A stretch of DNA of 64,000 bases. Source: JALHST01 sp038316335. GTDB taxonomy: Bacteria > Bacteroidota > Bacteroidia > Flavobacteriales > Flavobacteriaceae. Below the pieces are notes generated by a model. It made no database searches. It had not been told where the DNA came from and saw nothing but the letters and a program-made list of their open reading frames with translations. Numbering within the stretch: position 1 is the stretch's first letter; every line of letters begins with the position of its first letter. The position numbers and the translations under genes were made by a program. The stretch is taken from assembly GCA_038316335.1 (NCBI GenBank), contig JBBQAM010000003.1, positions 62,001 to 126,000 on the forward strand, written 5' to 3'. Of this stretch, positions 35,680-43,804 are shown piece by piece.

Positions 35680-37578
35680 ATGAGTGACGCTATTAAGCAT
35701 GAATGCGGTATTTCGGTAATACGATTGTTAAAACCCTTAGAGTATTATAAGGAAAAATATGGTACGGCTTTTTATGGAGTCAATAAAATGTACCTCATGA
35801 TGGAAAAACAGCACAACCGGGGACAGGATGGTGCGGGTTTTGCAAGTATTAAATTAGACGTCGCGGCCGGGGAACGTTACATGAGTCGGGTACGATCGAT
35901 TGCCCAGCAGCCTATTCAAGATATTTTTGACCAGATAAATGACCGCATAAACCTGGCCTTCAAAGAGCATCCCGAACAAATTGACAATGTTGCCTGGCAG
36001 AAAAGGAACATACCCTATATCGGAGAACTTATATTAGGTCATGTGCGTTATGGCACATTCGGCAAGAACAGTATTGAAAATGTACATCCTTTTTTAAGGC
36101 AGAATAATTGGATGCATCGAAACTTGATCGTGGCCGGGAATTTTAACATGACCAATGTTCATGAACTTTTCGACAACTTGGTGCAATTGGGTCAGCATCC
36201 CAAAGAAATGGCCGATACGGTTACGGTAATGGAAAAAATTGGCCACTTCCTAGACGATGCCGTGGCCAAGCTCTACAAGCAGATCAAAAAGGAAGGCTAT
36301 AATAAACAACAGGCTTCCCCCTTAATAGCCGAACGCTTGAAGGTTTCCAAAATTTTGAGAAGAGCGGCCAAAAACTTTGACGGGGGTTATGCCATGGCCG
36401 GATTATTGGGACATGGTGATGCTTTTGTTTTACGTGATCCCGCAGGGATACGCCCTGCCTATTATTATCAGGATGATGAAGTGGTAGTCATCGCCTCAGA
36501 ACGACCTGCTATACAAACCGTGTTCAATGTGAAGTTCGAGGAAGTGCATGAACTTGATCCAGGACATGCTATCATTATCAAGAAAAATGGAAATGTATCG
36601 ATTAAGGAAATATTAACCCCGACTGAACGCAAGGCGTGTTCATTCGAACGCATCTATTTTTCCCGAGGAAGCGATAAGGAAATCTATCAGGAACGAAAAG
36701 AATTGGGAAAATTATTATTTCCACAGATATTAGAGGCCATCAATCACGATATCAAGAATACGGTGTTTTCATACATCCCGAATACGGCCGAAACTTCCTT
36801 TTTTGGAATGGTGAAACAAGCCCAAAACTATCTTAACAAAAAAAAGGAGGAGCAAATCTTGGCAATAGGTTCGAATATTAGCCGGGAAGAGTTACATGAA
36901 ATCTTGGACATTCGGCCCCGCATCGAAAAAGTAGCGATCAAAGATGCCAAACTAAGGACCTTTATTACCCAGGACAGTAGTCGCGATGATTTAGTCGCAC
37001 ATGTATATGATATCTCATATGGCTCTGTTGGACCTAGTGATAACCTAGTCATCATTGATGACAGTATTGTACGGGGCACAACGTTGAAAAAAAGTATTCT
37101 CCGAATGTTGGATCGGTTATCACCTAAAAAAATAATCGTTGTTTCCTCGGCACCACAAATCAGATATCCCGATTGTTATGGCATAGACATGGCCAAATTA
37201 GAGGATTTTATTGCTTTTAAGGCAGCCTTAGATCTGCATCGTGAAAGAAATACGATGCACCTTGTTGATGCGATTTACGAAAAATGTCTTGAACAGGTAA
37301 GTACGAAAGACTCGGAGGTCGTTAATTATGTAAAGGAGTTCTATGCCCCTTTCAGCGATCTCGAAATTTCACTAAAAATCGGGGAATTATTAAGTCCGCC
37401 TGATATTAAGGCCGAAGTTCAGATTATTTATCAAACCGTAGAAAGCCTACATACTGCCTGTCCTAAGAATTTGGGGGATTGGTATTTCACAGGTAATTAT
37501 CCAACCCCAGGCGGAAATAGGGTCGTAAATCGGGCATTTATTAATTTTTACGAAGGGAAAAATCAAAGAGCTTATTAG
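35680..37578 (+). CDS. purF: Amidophosphoribosyltransferase (long Bacteroidota form)
   Basis: The protein is 632 aa from the ATG at 35680. The alternative TTG three codons earlier is less likely. Cys9 is the likely nucleophile after an eight-residue propeptide (MSDAIKHEC). The glutamine domain contains the RYGTFG and GNFNMTN segments. The phosphoribosyl motif is VIIDDSIVRGTT (near 455). At 632 aa it exceeds classical PurF (about 470-510), as is common in Bacteroidota. It makes phosphoribosylamine, the first purine step. Confidence 0.9.
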   Translation: MSDAIKHECGISVIRLLKPLEYYKEKYGTAFYGVNKMYLMMEKQHNRGQDGAGFASIKLDVAAGERYMSRVRSIAQQPIQDIFDQINDRINLAFKEHPEQIDNVAWQKRNIPYIGELILGHVRYGTFGKNSIENVHPFLRQNNWMHRNLIVAGNFNMTNVHELFDNLVQLGQHPKEMADTVTVMEKIGHFLDDAVAKLYKQIKKEGYNKQQASPLIAERLKVSKILRRAAKNFDGGYAMAGLLGHGDAFVLRDPAGIRPAYYYQDDEVVVIASERPAIQTVFNVKFEEVHELDPGHAIIIKKNGNVSIKEILTPTERKACSFERIYFSRGSDKEIYQERKELGKLLFPQILEAINHDIKNTVFSYIPNTAETSFFGMVKQAQNYLNKKKEEQILAIGSNISREELHEILDIRPRIEKVAIKDAKLRTFITQDSSRDDLVAHVYDISYGSVGPSDNLVIIDDSIVRGTTLKKSILRMLDRLSPKKIIVVSSAPQIRYPDCYGIDMAKLEDFIAFKAALDLHRERNTMHLVDAIYEKCLEQVSTKDSEVVNYVKEFYAPFSDLEISLKIGELLSPPDIKAEVQIIYQTVESLHTACPKNLGDWYFTGNYPTPGGNRVVNRAFINFYEGKNQRAY

Positions 37579-37585
37579 CTCGTAG

Positions 37586-37623
37586 TATCGATGAAATGCA
37601 CAAAAAAGTGCATTTCATCGATA
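37586..37623. repeat. Perfect 16-bp inverted repeat after purF
   Basis: TATCGATGAAATGCAC (37586-37601), a loop of six A, and GTGCATTTCATCGATA (37608-37623). The arms are perfect. It starts 7 bp past the purF stop. No T-run follows, so it could be a transcript-stabilising hairpin, a weak bidirectional terminator or a protein-binding site. Confidence 0.85.
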
Positions 37624-37671
37624 ATAATCTACTTTCGTCGGTATTTAGTGCCATTTGGTGGGCCACTCCCC

Positions 37672-37679
37672 TATATTAG
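37672..37679 (+). promoter_or_regulatory. -7 element of array unit 1
   Basis: TATATTAG, one base off TAnnTTTG. It ends exactly 5 nt before the conserved core of unit 1. No good -33 box is seen at the usual distance. Confidence 0.5.
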
Positions 37680-37684
37680 GTCTG

Positions 37685-37755
37685 CCATAGCATAAGTAGG
37701 TTAAGTTCATGGTAAGATTTGGGGCAAAAAAGGTGGAGACTTCTCCACCTTTTTT
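37685..37755 (+). ncRNA. Candidate small RNA, array unit 1
   Basis: This 71-nt unit begins with the core CCATAGCATAAGTAGGTTAA, continues GTTCATGGTAAGATTTGGGG, and reaches a hairpin at 37732-37749 (GGTGGAG, ACTT, CTCCACC) with six T. The layout of promoter box, core and terminator suggests an independent small transcript. CCAT at the start can pair with ATGG near position 25, leaving a conserved single-stranded segment between. I do not recognise the family. The flavo-1 motif of Flavobacteria is one possibility to test. Confidence 0.7.
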
Positions 37756-37943
37756 ATTTTAATACTTTTTTTGTATCGTATTTCTTAAAGGTTCACATGA
37801 TGTTTTGGGATTTCCGATATTGTTACCTCGCTTGTCGTTAGTCCATTTTAACGAAATACCCAACTGACTCACGTTAAAAAATACGCTTCACCCGATAAAA
37901 TGGAAATTCATCCGGGATGTTTTCTACAGGCACTTTAAAGCTA

Positions 37944-37951
37944 TATTTTTG
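37944..37951 (+). promoter_or_regulatory. -7 element of array unit 2
   Basis: TATTTTTG, an exact TAnnTTTG match, 5 nt before the core. TTT lies 20 nt upstream as a weak -33 box. Confidence 0.6.
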
Positions 37952-37956
37952 GAGGA

Positions 37957-38025
37957 CCATAGCATAAGTAGGTTAAGTTCATGGTAAGATTTGGGGAAAA
38001 AGGCGGGGCAATGCTCCGCCTTTTT
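37957..38025 (+). ncRNA. Candidate small RNA, array unit 2
   Basis: This 69-nt unit has the same core as unit 1 up to TTTGGGG. The hairpin at 38002-38020 is GGCGGGGC, AAT, GCTCCGCC with one G-U pair, then five T. Compared with unit 1, the T-A pair in the third stem position has become C-G, a compensatory change. The five bases before the core (GAGGA) equal those of unit 3. Confidence 0.7.
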
Positions 38026-38286
38026 AATTTCAAAAAATTAGGTAGTTCGCTTCTTGGCACACGGTCGTTCTAAAATCGAAAATTCGAGGTTTTGGCAATC
38101 ATTTTCGAAACAAGACCAACCCTACAATCTTTTTCCCAGACCTCTTTATGGCAATTATAGAATAATCAAGGGGGCCTTTCAATTCGACTCTGGTACCTTA
38201 CTTGAGCATGTTCTTATTAAAAGAAGCATTTTGACCATGTATATGGAACTTCATCTAAAAGATTTTCAATGGGTAAACCGTTCGAT

Positions 38287-38294
38287 TACATTTG
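38287..38294 (+). promoter_or_regulatory. -7 element of array unit 3
   Basis: TACATTTG, an exact TAnnTTTG match, 5 nt before the core. TTT lies 20 nt upstream as a weak -33 box. Confidence 0.6.
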
Positions 38295-38299
38295 GAGGA

Positions 38300-38370
38300 C
38301 CATAGCATAAGTAGGTTAAGTTCAGGGTAAGATTTGGGGAAAAAAGGCGGGGCGATGCTCCGCCTTTTTT
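38300..38370 (+). ncRNA. Candidate small RNA, array unit 3
   Basis: This 71-nt unit differs from unit 2 in the core by T to G at one position (TTCAGGG for TTCATGG), which weakens the CCAT-ATGG pairing. The hairpin at 38346-38364 is GGCGGGGC, GAT, GCTCCGCC, followed by six T. Confidence 0.7.
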
Positions 38371-38492
38371 ATTGCTGATATCCAATTGATTAACAGCTTC
38401 TCCTCGACTTTTAAACTAGGATCGAGGGCATTTCCTAAAGAAAATTATACTAATATTTCTTAAAATTTCTTTTTTATTTGTCACAATACCAG

Positions 38493-38500
38493 TAATTTAG
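38493..38500 (+). promoter_or_regulatory. -7 element of array unit 4
   Basis: TAATTTAG, one base off TAnnTTTG, 5 nt before the core. TTT lies 19 nt upstream as a weak -33 box. Confidence 0.5.
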
Positions 38501-38505
38501 TACCG

Positions 38506-38575
38506 CCATAGCATAAGTAGGTTAAGTTTATGGTAAGATTTGGGACGAAAAGGGCGGAGACTTCTCCGCCCTTTT
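38506..38575 (+). ncRNA. Candidate small RNA, array unit 4
   Basis: This 70-nt unit has core changes TTCATGG to TTTATGG and GGGG to GGGA. The hairpin at 38552-38571 is GGGCGGAG, ACTT, CTCCGCCC, then four T. The loop equals that of unit 1 and the stem resembles that of units 2 and 3, so the hairpins vary as units while pairing is kept. Confidence 0.7.
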
Positions 38576-38593
38576 CTATTTGGTAAAAAGGCC

Positions 38594-38625
38594 AAAAAAA
38601 AACCTTTCATTGAAAATGAAAGGTT
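38594..38625 (-). terminator. Intrinsic terminator of sodA
   Basis: On the minus strand AACCTTTCATT and AATGAAAGGTT (38625-38601) form an 11-bp stem with a 3-nt loop, followed by a run of T. It lies 26 bp after the sodA stop. Confidence 0.85.
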
Positions 38626-38650
38626 CTATTAGATGTAATAGTTGTGATCC

Positions 38651-39259
38651 CTATTTGTTCTTCTTATAAAGTTCGGCAACTTTATCCCAATTGATGATAT
38701 TATAAAAAGCTCCAACATAGTCGGGCCTTCTATTCTGATAATTTAGATAATAAGCATGTTCCCAAACATCGATTCCCAATATTGGAAAACCACCACAGCC
38801 TGTATTTGGCATTAACGGATTATCCTGGTTTGGGGTAGAGCATATCTCTACCTTGCCTCCCTTGTGGACGCATAACCAAGCCCATCCTGATCCAAATCGC
38901 GTTCCGGCCGCACTGCTGAATTTTTCTTTGAAAGCATCAAAAGACCCAAAGGCATCGTCAATGGCCTTTGCTAATTCGCCGGAGGGTTTTCCACCACCTT
39001 TTGCAGACATTATCGTCCAAAAAAGTGAATGATTATAAAATCCGCCTCCATTATTTCGAACTGCCGTATTTGACATGTCTAAATTCTTAAGAATATCTAA
39101 AATAGACTTATTTTCTAGTTCGGTGCCTTTGATGGCATTGTTTAAATTGGTAGTGTAGCCGTTATGATGCTTTGTATAATGTATTTCCATAGTTCTAGCA
39201 TCAATATATGGTTCCAATGCGTCATAGGCATAGAGTAATTTTGGTAATTCAAAAGCCAT
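38651..39259 (-). CDS. sodA: Superoxide dismutase, Fe/Mn type
   Basis: The protein has 202 aa. Metal ligands are His27 (in IHYTKHHNGY), His77 (NHSLFW), Asp164 and His168 (DVWEHAYYLNY). It converts superoxide to oxygen and peroxide. GGGFYNHSLFW and the absence of a signal peptide fit a cytosolic enzyme. Fe versus Mn cannot be decided with confidence. A -7-like box lies about 36 bp upstream. Confidence 0.96.
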   Translation of the reverse strand: MAFELPKLLYAYDALEPYIDARTMEIHYTKHHNGYTTNLNNAIKGTELENKSILDILKNLDMSNTAVRNNGGGFYNHSLFWTIMSAKGGGKPSGELAKAIDDAFGSFDAFKEKFSSAAGTRFGSGWAWLCVHKGGKVEICSTPNQDNPLMPNTGCGGFPILGIDVWEHAYYLNYQNRRPDYVGAFYNIINWDKVAELYKKNK

Positions 39260-39294
39260 AATTTTATTTTTTTAAGTTAAATAATCATTAATTC

Positions 39295-39302
39295 CAAATT
39301 TA
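39295..39302 (-). promoter_or_regulatory. -7 promoter element of sodA
   Basis: On the minus strand TAAATTTG matches TAnnTTTG. It lies 35 nt before the sodA start. A TTG 10 nt upstream is too close for a -33 box. Confidence 0.4.
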
Positions 39303-39378
39303 CGTTTTTTAACAATTACATTCCATTAATAATATGTTAAGAACTGTCGAAGATTGCGTATTTTGCAACTAAAATCAG

Positions 39379-42300
39379 GTGCAAGACGCTTCTTTTAAAA
39401 TTTATAATGCTTCTGCTGGTTCCGGCAAGACGTATACGTTGGCCAAGGAATATCTTGCAATAATACTTACCCAACCCAAAGGCTACCGGCAGATTTTAGC
39501 CATAACGTTCACCAACAAGGCGGTGAACGAAATGAAGCACCGCATCCTAGATAGCTTGCACGATTTTGGTCTTCTAGAAATCCCGAAAAAATCATTAGGA
39601 ATGTTCACTGAACTTTCCTTGGAACTCCAAATTGATGCTTTTAGCCTGCAACAACGGGCGCGATCCGCCTTAAAGGAAATACTCCACAATTATTCTTTTT
39701 TCGACATCTCTACCATCGATAAATTTACGCATCGGTTGATTCGGACGTTTGCCCATGATCTTAAGTTACCCCAAAATTTTGAGGTGTTGTTAGATAATGA
39801 TCTTTTATTGTCGGAAGCGGTAGATTTGTTAATCGACAGAGCCGGGACCGATGCCGAACTGACTAAGGTGCTCATTGATTTTGCGCTTGAAAAAATCGAC
39901 GATAACAAGAGTTGGGACATTGGTTATGATTTGAATAAATTTGGCAAGCTCCTATTCAATGAAAATCAGTCGCCCCATCTAAAAAAACTTCAAAACAGAC
40001 CCCTGTCCGATTTCTTGGGACTTAAAAAAGTACTGCGAAAAGGCATTTTATCAGCTGAGAAAGCCATAATTGACGATGCTACGGAAGTTTTGGAGCTCAT
40101 TTCAGAGAGTGGACTGGAATTTGGAGATTTTTATAAGAAGCAATTTCCCGAGTTCATGGTGCTTCTAAAGTCGCAAAAACCAACGATCAATTTCGTTGCG
40201 GGCTGGAAAAACGATTTTGAAAATTCCCCACTATACATTAAAAACTGCCCCGCTGATATAAAGTCGACGATTGATGCGCTCACGCCAAGGTTCATAGTGC
40301 TTTTTAATACAATACGCACACTGTATATGCATTTGTCATTACTTAAAAACGCCTATAGCAACGTCGTCCCGCTGACCGTACTCAATGCCATACAGCAAGA
40401 GATAAGGACCCTGCTTGCAAAGCGCGATCAAATTTCAATTTCAGATTTTAATGTCATCATATCGAATGAGATCAAAGAGCAACCTGCTCCTTTTATCTAT
40501 GAACGATTGGGCGAAAAATATCGTCATTATTTCATTGACGAATTTCAGGATACTTCGGTCATGCAATGGAACAATCTAATCCCCCTTATAAGCAATGCGT
40601 TAGAAAGCCTGGATGATCAAGGCAATTTGGGCTCTGTTTTTTTGGTAGGTGATGCAAAACAAGCAATCTACCGGTGGCGTGGCGGCAGAGCAGAGCAATT
40701 ATTAAGCCTTGTTAATGAGCGCCATAATCCCTTTGTTAAAACACCCATAATAAAAAATCTACCCCGCAACTATCGTAGCAAACAAGAAATCGTCAATTTC
40801 AACAACGCCTTTTTTTCGGTGACCGCACCTTTTCTAAACGCAGACGTATACCAATATTTGTTCAAGGAGGGCAATCAACAGGAACATACTTCTCAAACAG
40901 GTGGGTTGGTACAACTTAATTTTATCGAGGTCGATGATGACCAGAAACTCGATGAACTGTATTGCAGGGAAGTACAAAAAACCATTGAATTTGCACTTGA
41001 AAAGAACTATACCCTAAGGGACATCGCACTCTTGGTAAGGGACAATAAAAATGGTATTCTTTTAGCGGATTTTCTTACACAACAGGGAATTCCCGTAATA
41101 TCGCCAGATTCACTACTAATCAAGTCAAGCCCGAAAGTCGACTTTTTAGTTAATTTGATACGCCTGACAACACAGCCCAGTGACCAGGAAACTAAATTTA
41201 ACCTACTTGCTTTTTTGGCGTCAGAGAAAGAAAACAAGCATGCATTTATTCAAAAGCGGCTTTCTTCTTTGGCAAGTTACTTGAATTCAGAATATGGTTT
41301 TGACCTTGATTACTTGAGCAAGGTTTCTGTATATGACGGGCTTGAATATGCGATAAGACAGTTTCAGCTCGTCCCCGATTCAGATTCCCATATCCTATAT
41401 TTTATGGAGGTGGTTTTTGAAGTTGAAAGACGGTTTGGGACCGGTATTCAGACATTTTTGACCTATTGGGAAAAGAAAAATGACCGATTGGGCATCGCGG
41501 CCCCAGAAAACATGGAGGCACTCCAAATCATGTCGGTGCATAAGGCCAAAGGCCTCGAATTTCCAGTTGTGATTTTTCCCTTTGCAAATACGCCTTTACA
41601 TAAGGAAATAGACCCCAAATTGTGGTTGCCGGTAGAAAAGCAGGACTTTCATGGGTTTGAGGAACTTTTGATTAGCAAGAGAAAAGAGGTCCTGGAATAC
41701 AGCACTGTTGCAGCCGACATCTATAATCAAGAGCAGCATAAATTAGAATTGGATGCATTTAATGTTCTATATGTTGCCTTAACGCGTGCCATCAACGCGG
41801 TCTTCATAATTACCGAGAAAGACCTGACTACAAAAGGGGAACCGAAGACCGATCGCTATTCTGGACTGTTCATCCATTATCTTCAGGAGAAGATGCGCTG
41901 GAATGGGCAGCAATTATGCTATTCCTTTGGAAACTTGGCAGAATCCGAGAAAAATGAACCATGTAGGCACCATGAAAATATCAAGTTTCCATATTCCTTT
42001 AAGGAACGGGCAAGTTTTAGGATTTTAACCAAATCAGGATTGTTATGGGATACCGAGGTACAGGATGCTCGTACTCGCGGCAATCTCATACACCATATTA
42101 TGGGCCTTATAAAAAGTGAAAAAGATATCGGCGACGCCCTTGCTACTTTACATCAAAATGGAGATCTTGCACAATCGGAAATATATGACCTCGAAGTAAA
42201 GATCAGACAAATCGTCGATCACGATGCATTAAGACCTTATTTCGCCCAAGGCAATGAAGTCTTGAACGAAAGGGATATCATTACGGAAGATGGATCCATC

Positions 42301-42489
42301 ATTCGCCCTGATCGAATTATATTAAGGAATAATCGTGCGACATTGATCGACTATAAAACCGGTCAGGAGAAAGCGGCCTATCGCGATCAGCTTAAAAATT
42401 ATGCAGAGAGTCTTGAAACTATGGGATACCAGGTCGAAAATAAAATAATTGTCTATATAAACGAATCAATACAACCACAATTTATTTAG
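39379..42489 (+). CDS. AddA-like UvrD helicase-nuclease
   Basis: The protein is 1036 aa from a GTG start. Walker A is NASAGSGKT (Lys17), Walker B is FIDEFQDTS, motif III contains VGDAKQAIYRWRGG, motif V is SVHKAKGLEFPVVIF and motif VI VALTRAINAVF. The C-terminus is a RecB-type nuclease with RPDRI and IDYKTGQ. AddA unwinds and resects double-strand breaks with AddB. The AddB-like gene lies 2.8 kb downstream, with kbl and ompA in between. Confidence 0.92.
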   Translation: MQDASFKIYNASAGSGKTYTLAKEYLAIILTQPKGYRQILAITFTNKAVNEMKHRILDSLHDFGLLEIPKKSLGMFTELSLELQIDAFSLQQRARSALKEILHNYSFFDISTIDKFTHRLIRTFAHDLKLPQNFEVLLDNDLLLSEAVDLLIDRAGTDAELTKVLIDFALEKIDDNKSWDIGYDLNKFGKLLFNENQSPHLKKLQNRPLSDFLGLKKVLRKGILSAEKAIIDDATEVLELISESGLEFGDFYKKQFPEFMVLLKSQKPTINFVAGWKNDFENSPLYIKNCPADIKSTIDALTPRFIVLFNTIRTLYMHLSLLKNAYSNVVPLTVLNAIQQEIRTLLAKRDQISISDFNVIISNEIKEQPAPFIYERLGEKYRHYFIDEFQDTSVMQWNNLIPLISNALESLDDQGNLGSVFLVGDAKQAIYRWRGGRAEQLLSLVNERHNPFVKTPIIKNLPRNYRSKQEIVNFNNAFFSVTAPFLNADVYQYLFKEGNQQEHTSQTGGLVQLNFIEVDDDQKLDELYCREVQKTIEFALEKNYTLRDIALLVRDNKNGILLADFLTQQGIPVISPDSLLIKSSPKVDFLVNLIRLTTQPSDQETKFNLLAFLASEKENKHAFIQKRLSSLASYLNSEYGFDLDYLSKVSVYDGLEYAIRQFQLVPDSDSHILYFMEVVFEVERRFGTGIQTFLTYWEKKNDRLGIAAPENMEALQIMSVHKAKGLEFPVVIFPFANTPLHKEIDPKLWLPVEKQDFHGFEELLISKRKEVLEYSTVAADIYNQEQHKLELDAFNVLYVALTRAINAVFIITEKDLTTKGEPKTDRYSGLFIHYLQEKMRWNGQQLCYSFGNLAESEKNEPCRHHENIKFPYSFKERASFRILTKSGLLWDTEVQDARTRGNLIHHIMGLIKSEKDIGDALATLHQNGDLAQSEIYDLEVKIRQIVDHDALRPYFAQGNEVLNERDIITEDGSIIRPDRIILRNNRATLIDYKTGQEKAAYRDQLKNYAESLETMGYQVENKIIVYINESIQPQFI

Positions 42490-42497
42490 CCACGAAT

Positions 42498-43691
42498 ATG
42501 TACGGAAAAATTAAGGACCACTTAGAAAAAGAATTGGCCTCCATCGAATCAGAGGGCCTATTTAAAAAAGAACGGATTATTATTTCGCCACAAGATGCGG
42601 CAATCAAAATTTCAACGGGTGAGGAAGTAATAAATTTTTGCGCCAACAATTATCTAGGCCTCTCTTCCCATCCAGAAGTCGTACAAGCGGCAAAAGACAC
42701 CCTTGATACCCATGGCTTCGGAATGTCATCGGTTCGCTTTATATGCGGCACCCAGGACATACATAAAATACTGGAACAAAAAATATCCGATTTTTACGGC
42801 ACCGAGGATACCATCTTATACGCAGCTGCATTCGATGCAAATGGGGGTGTTTTTGAGCCCTTATTATCTTCGGAGGATGCCATTATATCAGATGCACTAA
42901 ACCATGCCTCGATAATAGATGGGGTTCGTTTGTGCAAAGCAAAAAGATATCGCTATGCAAATAGTGATATGGCCGACCTCGAAAATCAACTACAACAAGC
43001 AACTGCAGATAAGGCGCGATTCAAGATAATCGTCACCGATGGCGTTTTTTCGATGGATGGCCTCGTGGCCCCTTTGGATCACATCTGTGAATTGGCAGAT
43101 CGATACGACGCCATGGTAATGGTTGATGAGTGCCATGCGGCAGGTTTTATTGGTAAAACAGGGAGAGGGACTCCGGAAGAAAAAGGGGTTATGGGCAGAA
43201 TCGATATTATTACCGGAACGCTCGGGAAAGCTTTGGGTGGGGCTATGGGTGGCTATACCACGGGGAAAAAAGAAATCATAGAAATGCTACGGCAACGTTC
43301 TAGGCCCTATTTATTTTCAAACTCCTTGGCCCCGGCAATCGTTGGCGCTTCAATCAAAGTTTTTGAAATGCTTGCAACCGATACTACATTGCGCGACAAA
43401 CTGCAAAAAAATACCGAATATTTTAAGGAAGGCATGAAAAAAGCAGGCTTTGACATCATTGATGGCGATTCGGCAATAGTCCCGGTAATGCTCTATGATG
43501 CGAAACTTGCCCAACAAATGGCAGATTTGTTGCTGCAAAAAGGCATCTATGTCATAGGATTTTTCTACCCTGTAGTGCCTAAAAACATGGCAAGAATACG
43601 TGTGCAGCTATCCGCAGCGCATAAAATCGAACATTTAGACAAGGCCATTCAGGCGTTTATTGAAATAGGAAAGCACCTTAAAATCGTTTAA
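42498..43691 (+). CDS. kbl: Glycine C-acetyltransferase (2-amino-3-ketobutyrate CoA ligase)
   Basis: The protein has 397 aa. The PLP lysine is Lys244 in TLGKALGGAMGG, and VDECHAAGFIGKTGRG binds the cofactor. It cleaves 2-amino-3-ketobutyrate with CoA to glycine and acetyl-CoA, part of threonine catabolism. The threonine dehydrogenase partner is not in the window. It lies 8 bp after the AddA-like gene. Confidence 0.93.
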   Translation: MYGKIKDHLEKELASIESEGLFKKERIIISPQDAAIKISTGEEVINFCANNYLGLSSHPEVVQAAKDTLDTHGFGMSSVRFICGTQDIHKILEQKISDFYGTEDTILYAAAFDANGGVFEPLLSSEDAIISDALNHASIIDGVRLCKAKRYRYANSDMADLENQLQQATADKARFKIIVTDGVFSMDGLVAPLDHICELADRYDAMVMVDECHAAGFIGKTGRGTPEEKGVMGRIDIITGTLGKALGGAMGGYTTGKKEIIEMLRQRSRPYLFSNSLAPAIVGASIKVFEMLATDTTLRDKLQKNTEYFKEGMKKAGFDIIDGDSAIVPVMLYDAKLAQQMADLLLQKGIYVIGFFYPVVPKNMARIRVQLSAAHKIEHLDKAIQAFIEIGKHLKIV

Positions 43692-43740
43692 ATGCCTTAT
43701 TTCTTCTATTAAAAGCGTTAAAAAAAATAGGAAATTGATT

Positions 43741-43770
43741 TTGTTAATAATATTTAACAACTTACATTTG
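43741..43770 (+). promoter_or_regulatory. Promoter of the OmpA-family gene
   Basis: TTG (43741-43743) and TACATTTG (43763-43770) are spaced 19 nt, an ideal flavobacterial promoter. The start codon is 34 nt downstream of the -7 box. This fits the high expression expected of a major outer-membrane protein. Confidence 0.8.
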
Positions 43771-43804
43771 CAGCTAATAAACACTTAAACTTAAAAATTT
43801 GAAC

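Larger units (their letters stand above)
37624..38505. other. Spacers between the array units
   Basis: The spacers around units 1-4 (about 60, 201, 274 and 135 bp) are AT-rich and show no similarity to one another by eye. An open frame at 38054-38305 fills the third spacer, but its 83 residues match nothing I know and it runs into unit 3, so I do not call it a gene. I see no mobile-element ends. Confidence 0.5.

Noticed and set aside
38054..38305. 83-aa open frame in the third spacer
   Set aside because: No recognisable family, low-complexity composition, and it runs into the promoter and start of unit 3.
37672..38575. CRISPR or insertion-sequence interpretation of the purF-sodA array
   Set aside because: Spacers vary from 135 to 274 bp and there is no cas gene, transposase, terminal inverted repeat or target duplication.
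37708..38580. A short peptide (MVRFG...) starting at ATGGTAAGATTTGG in the array units
   Set aside because: Unit 3 has lost the ATG (AGG), and the A-run differs in length so the reading frame shifts between units. The conservation fits RNA better.
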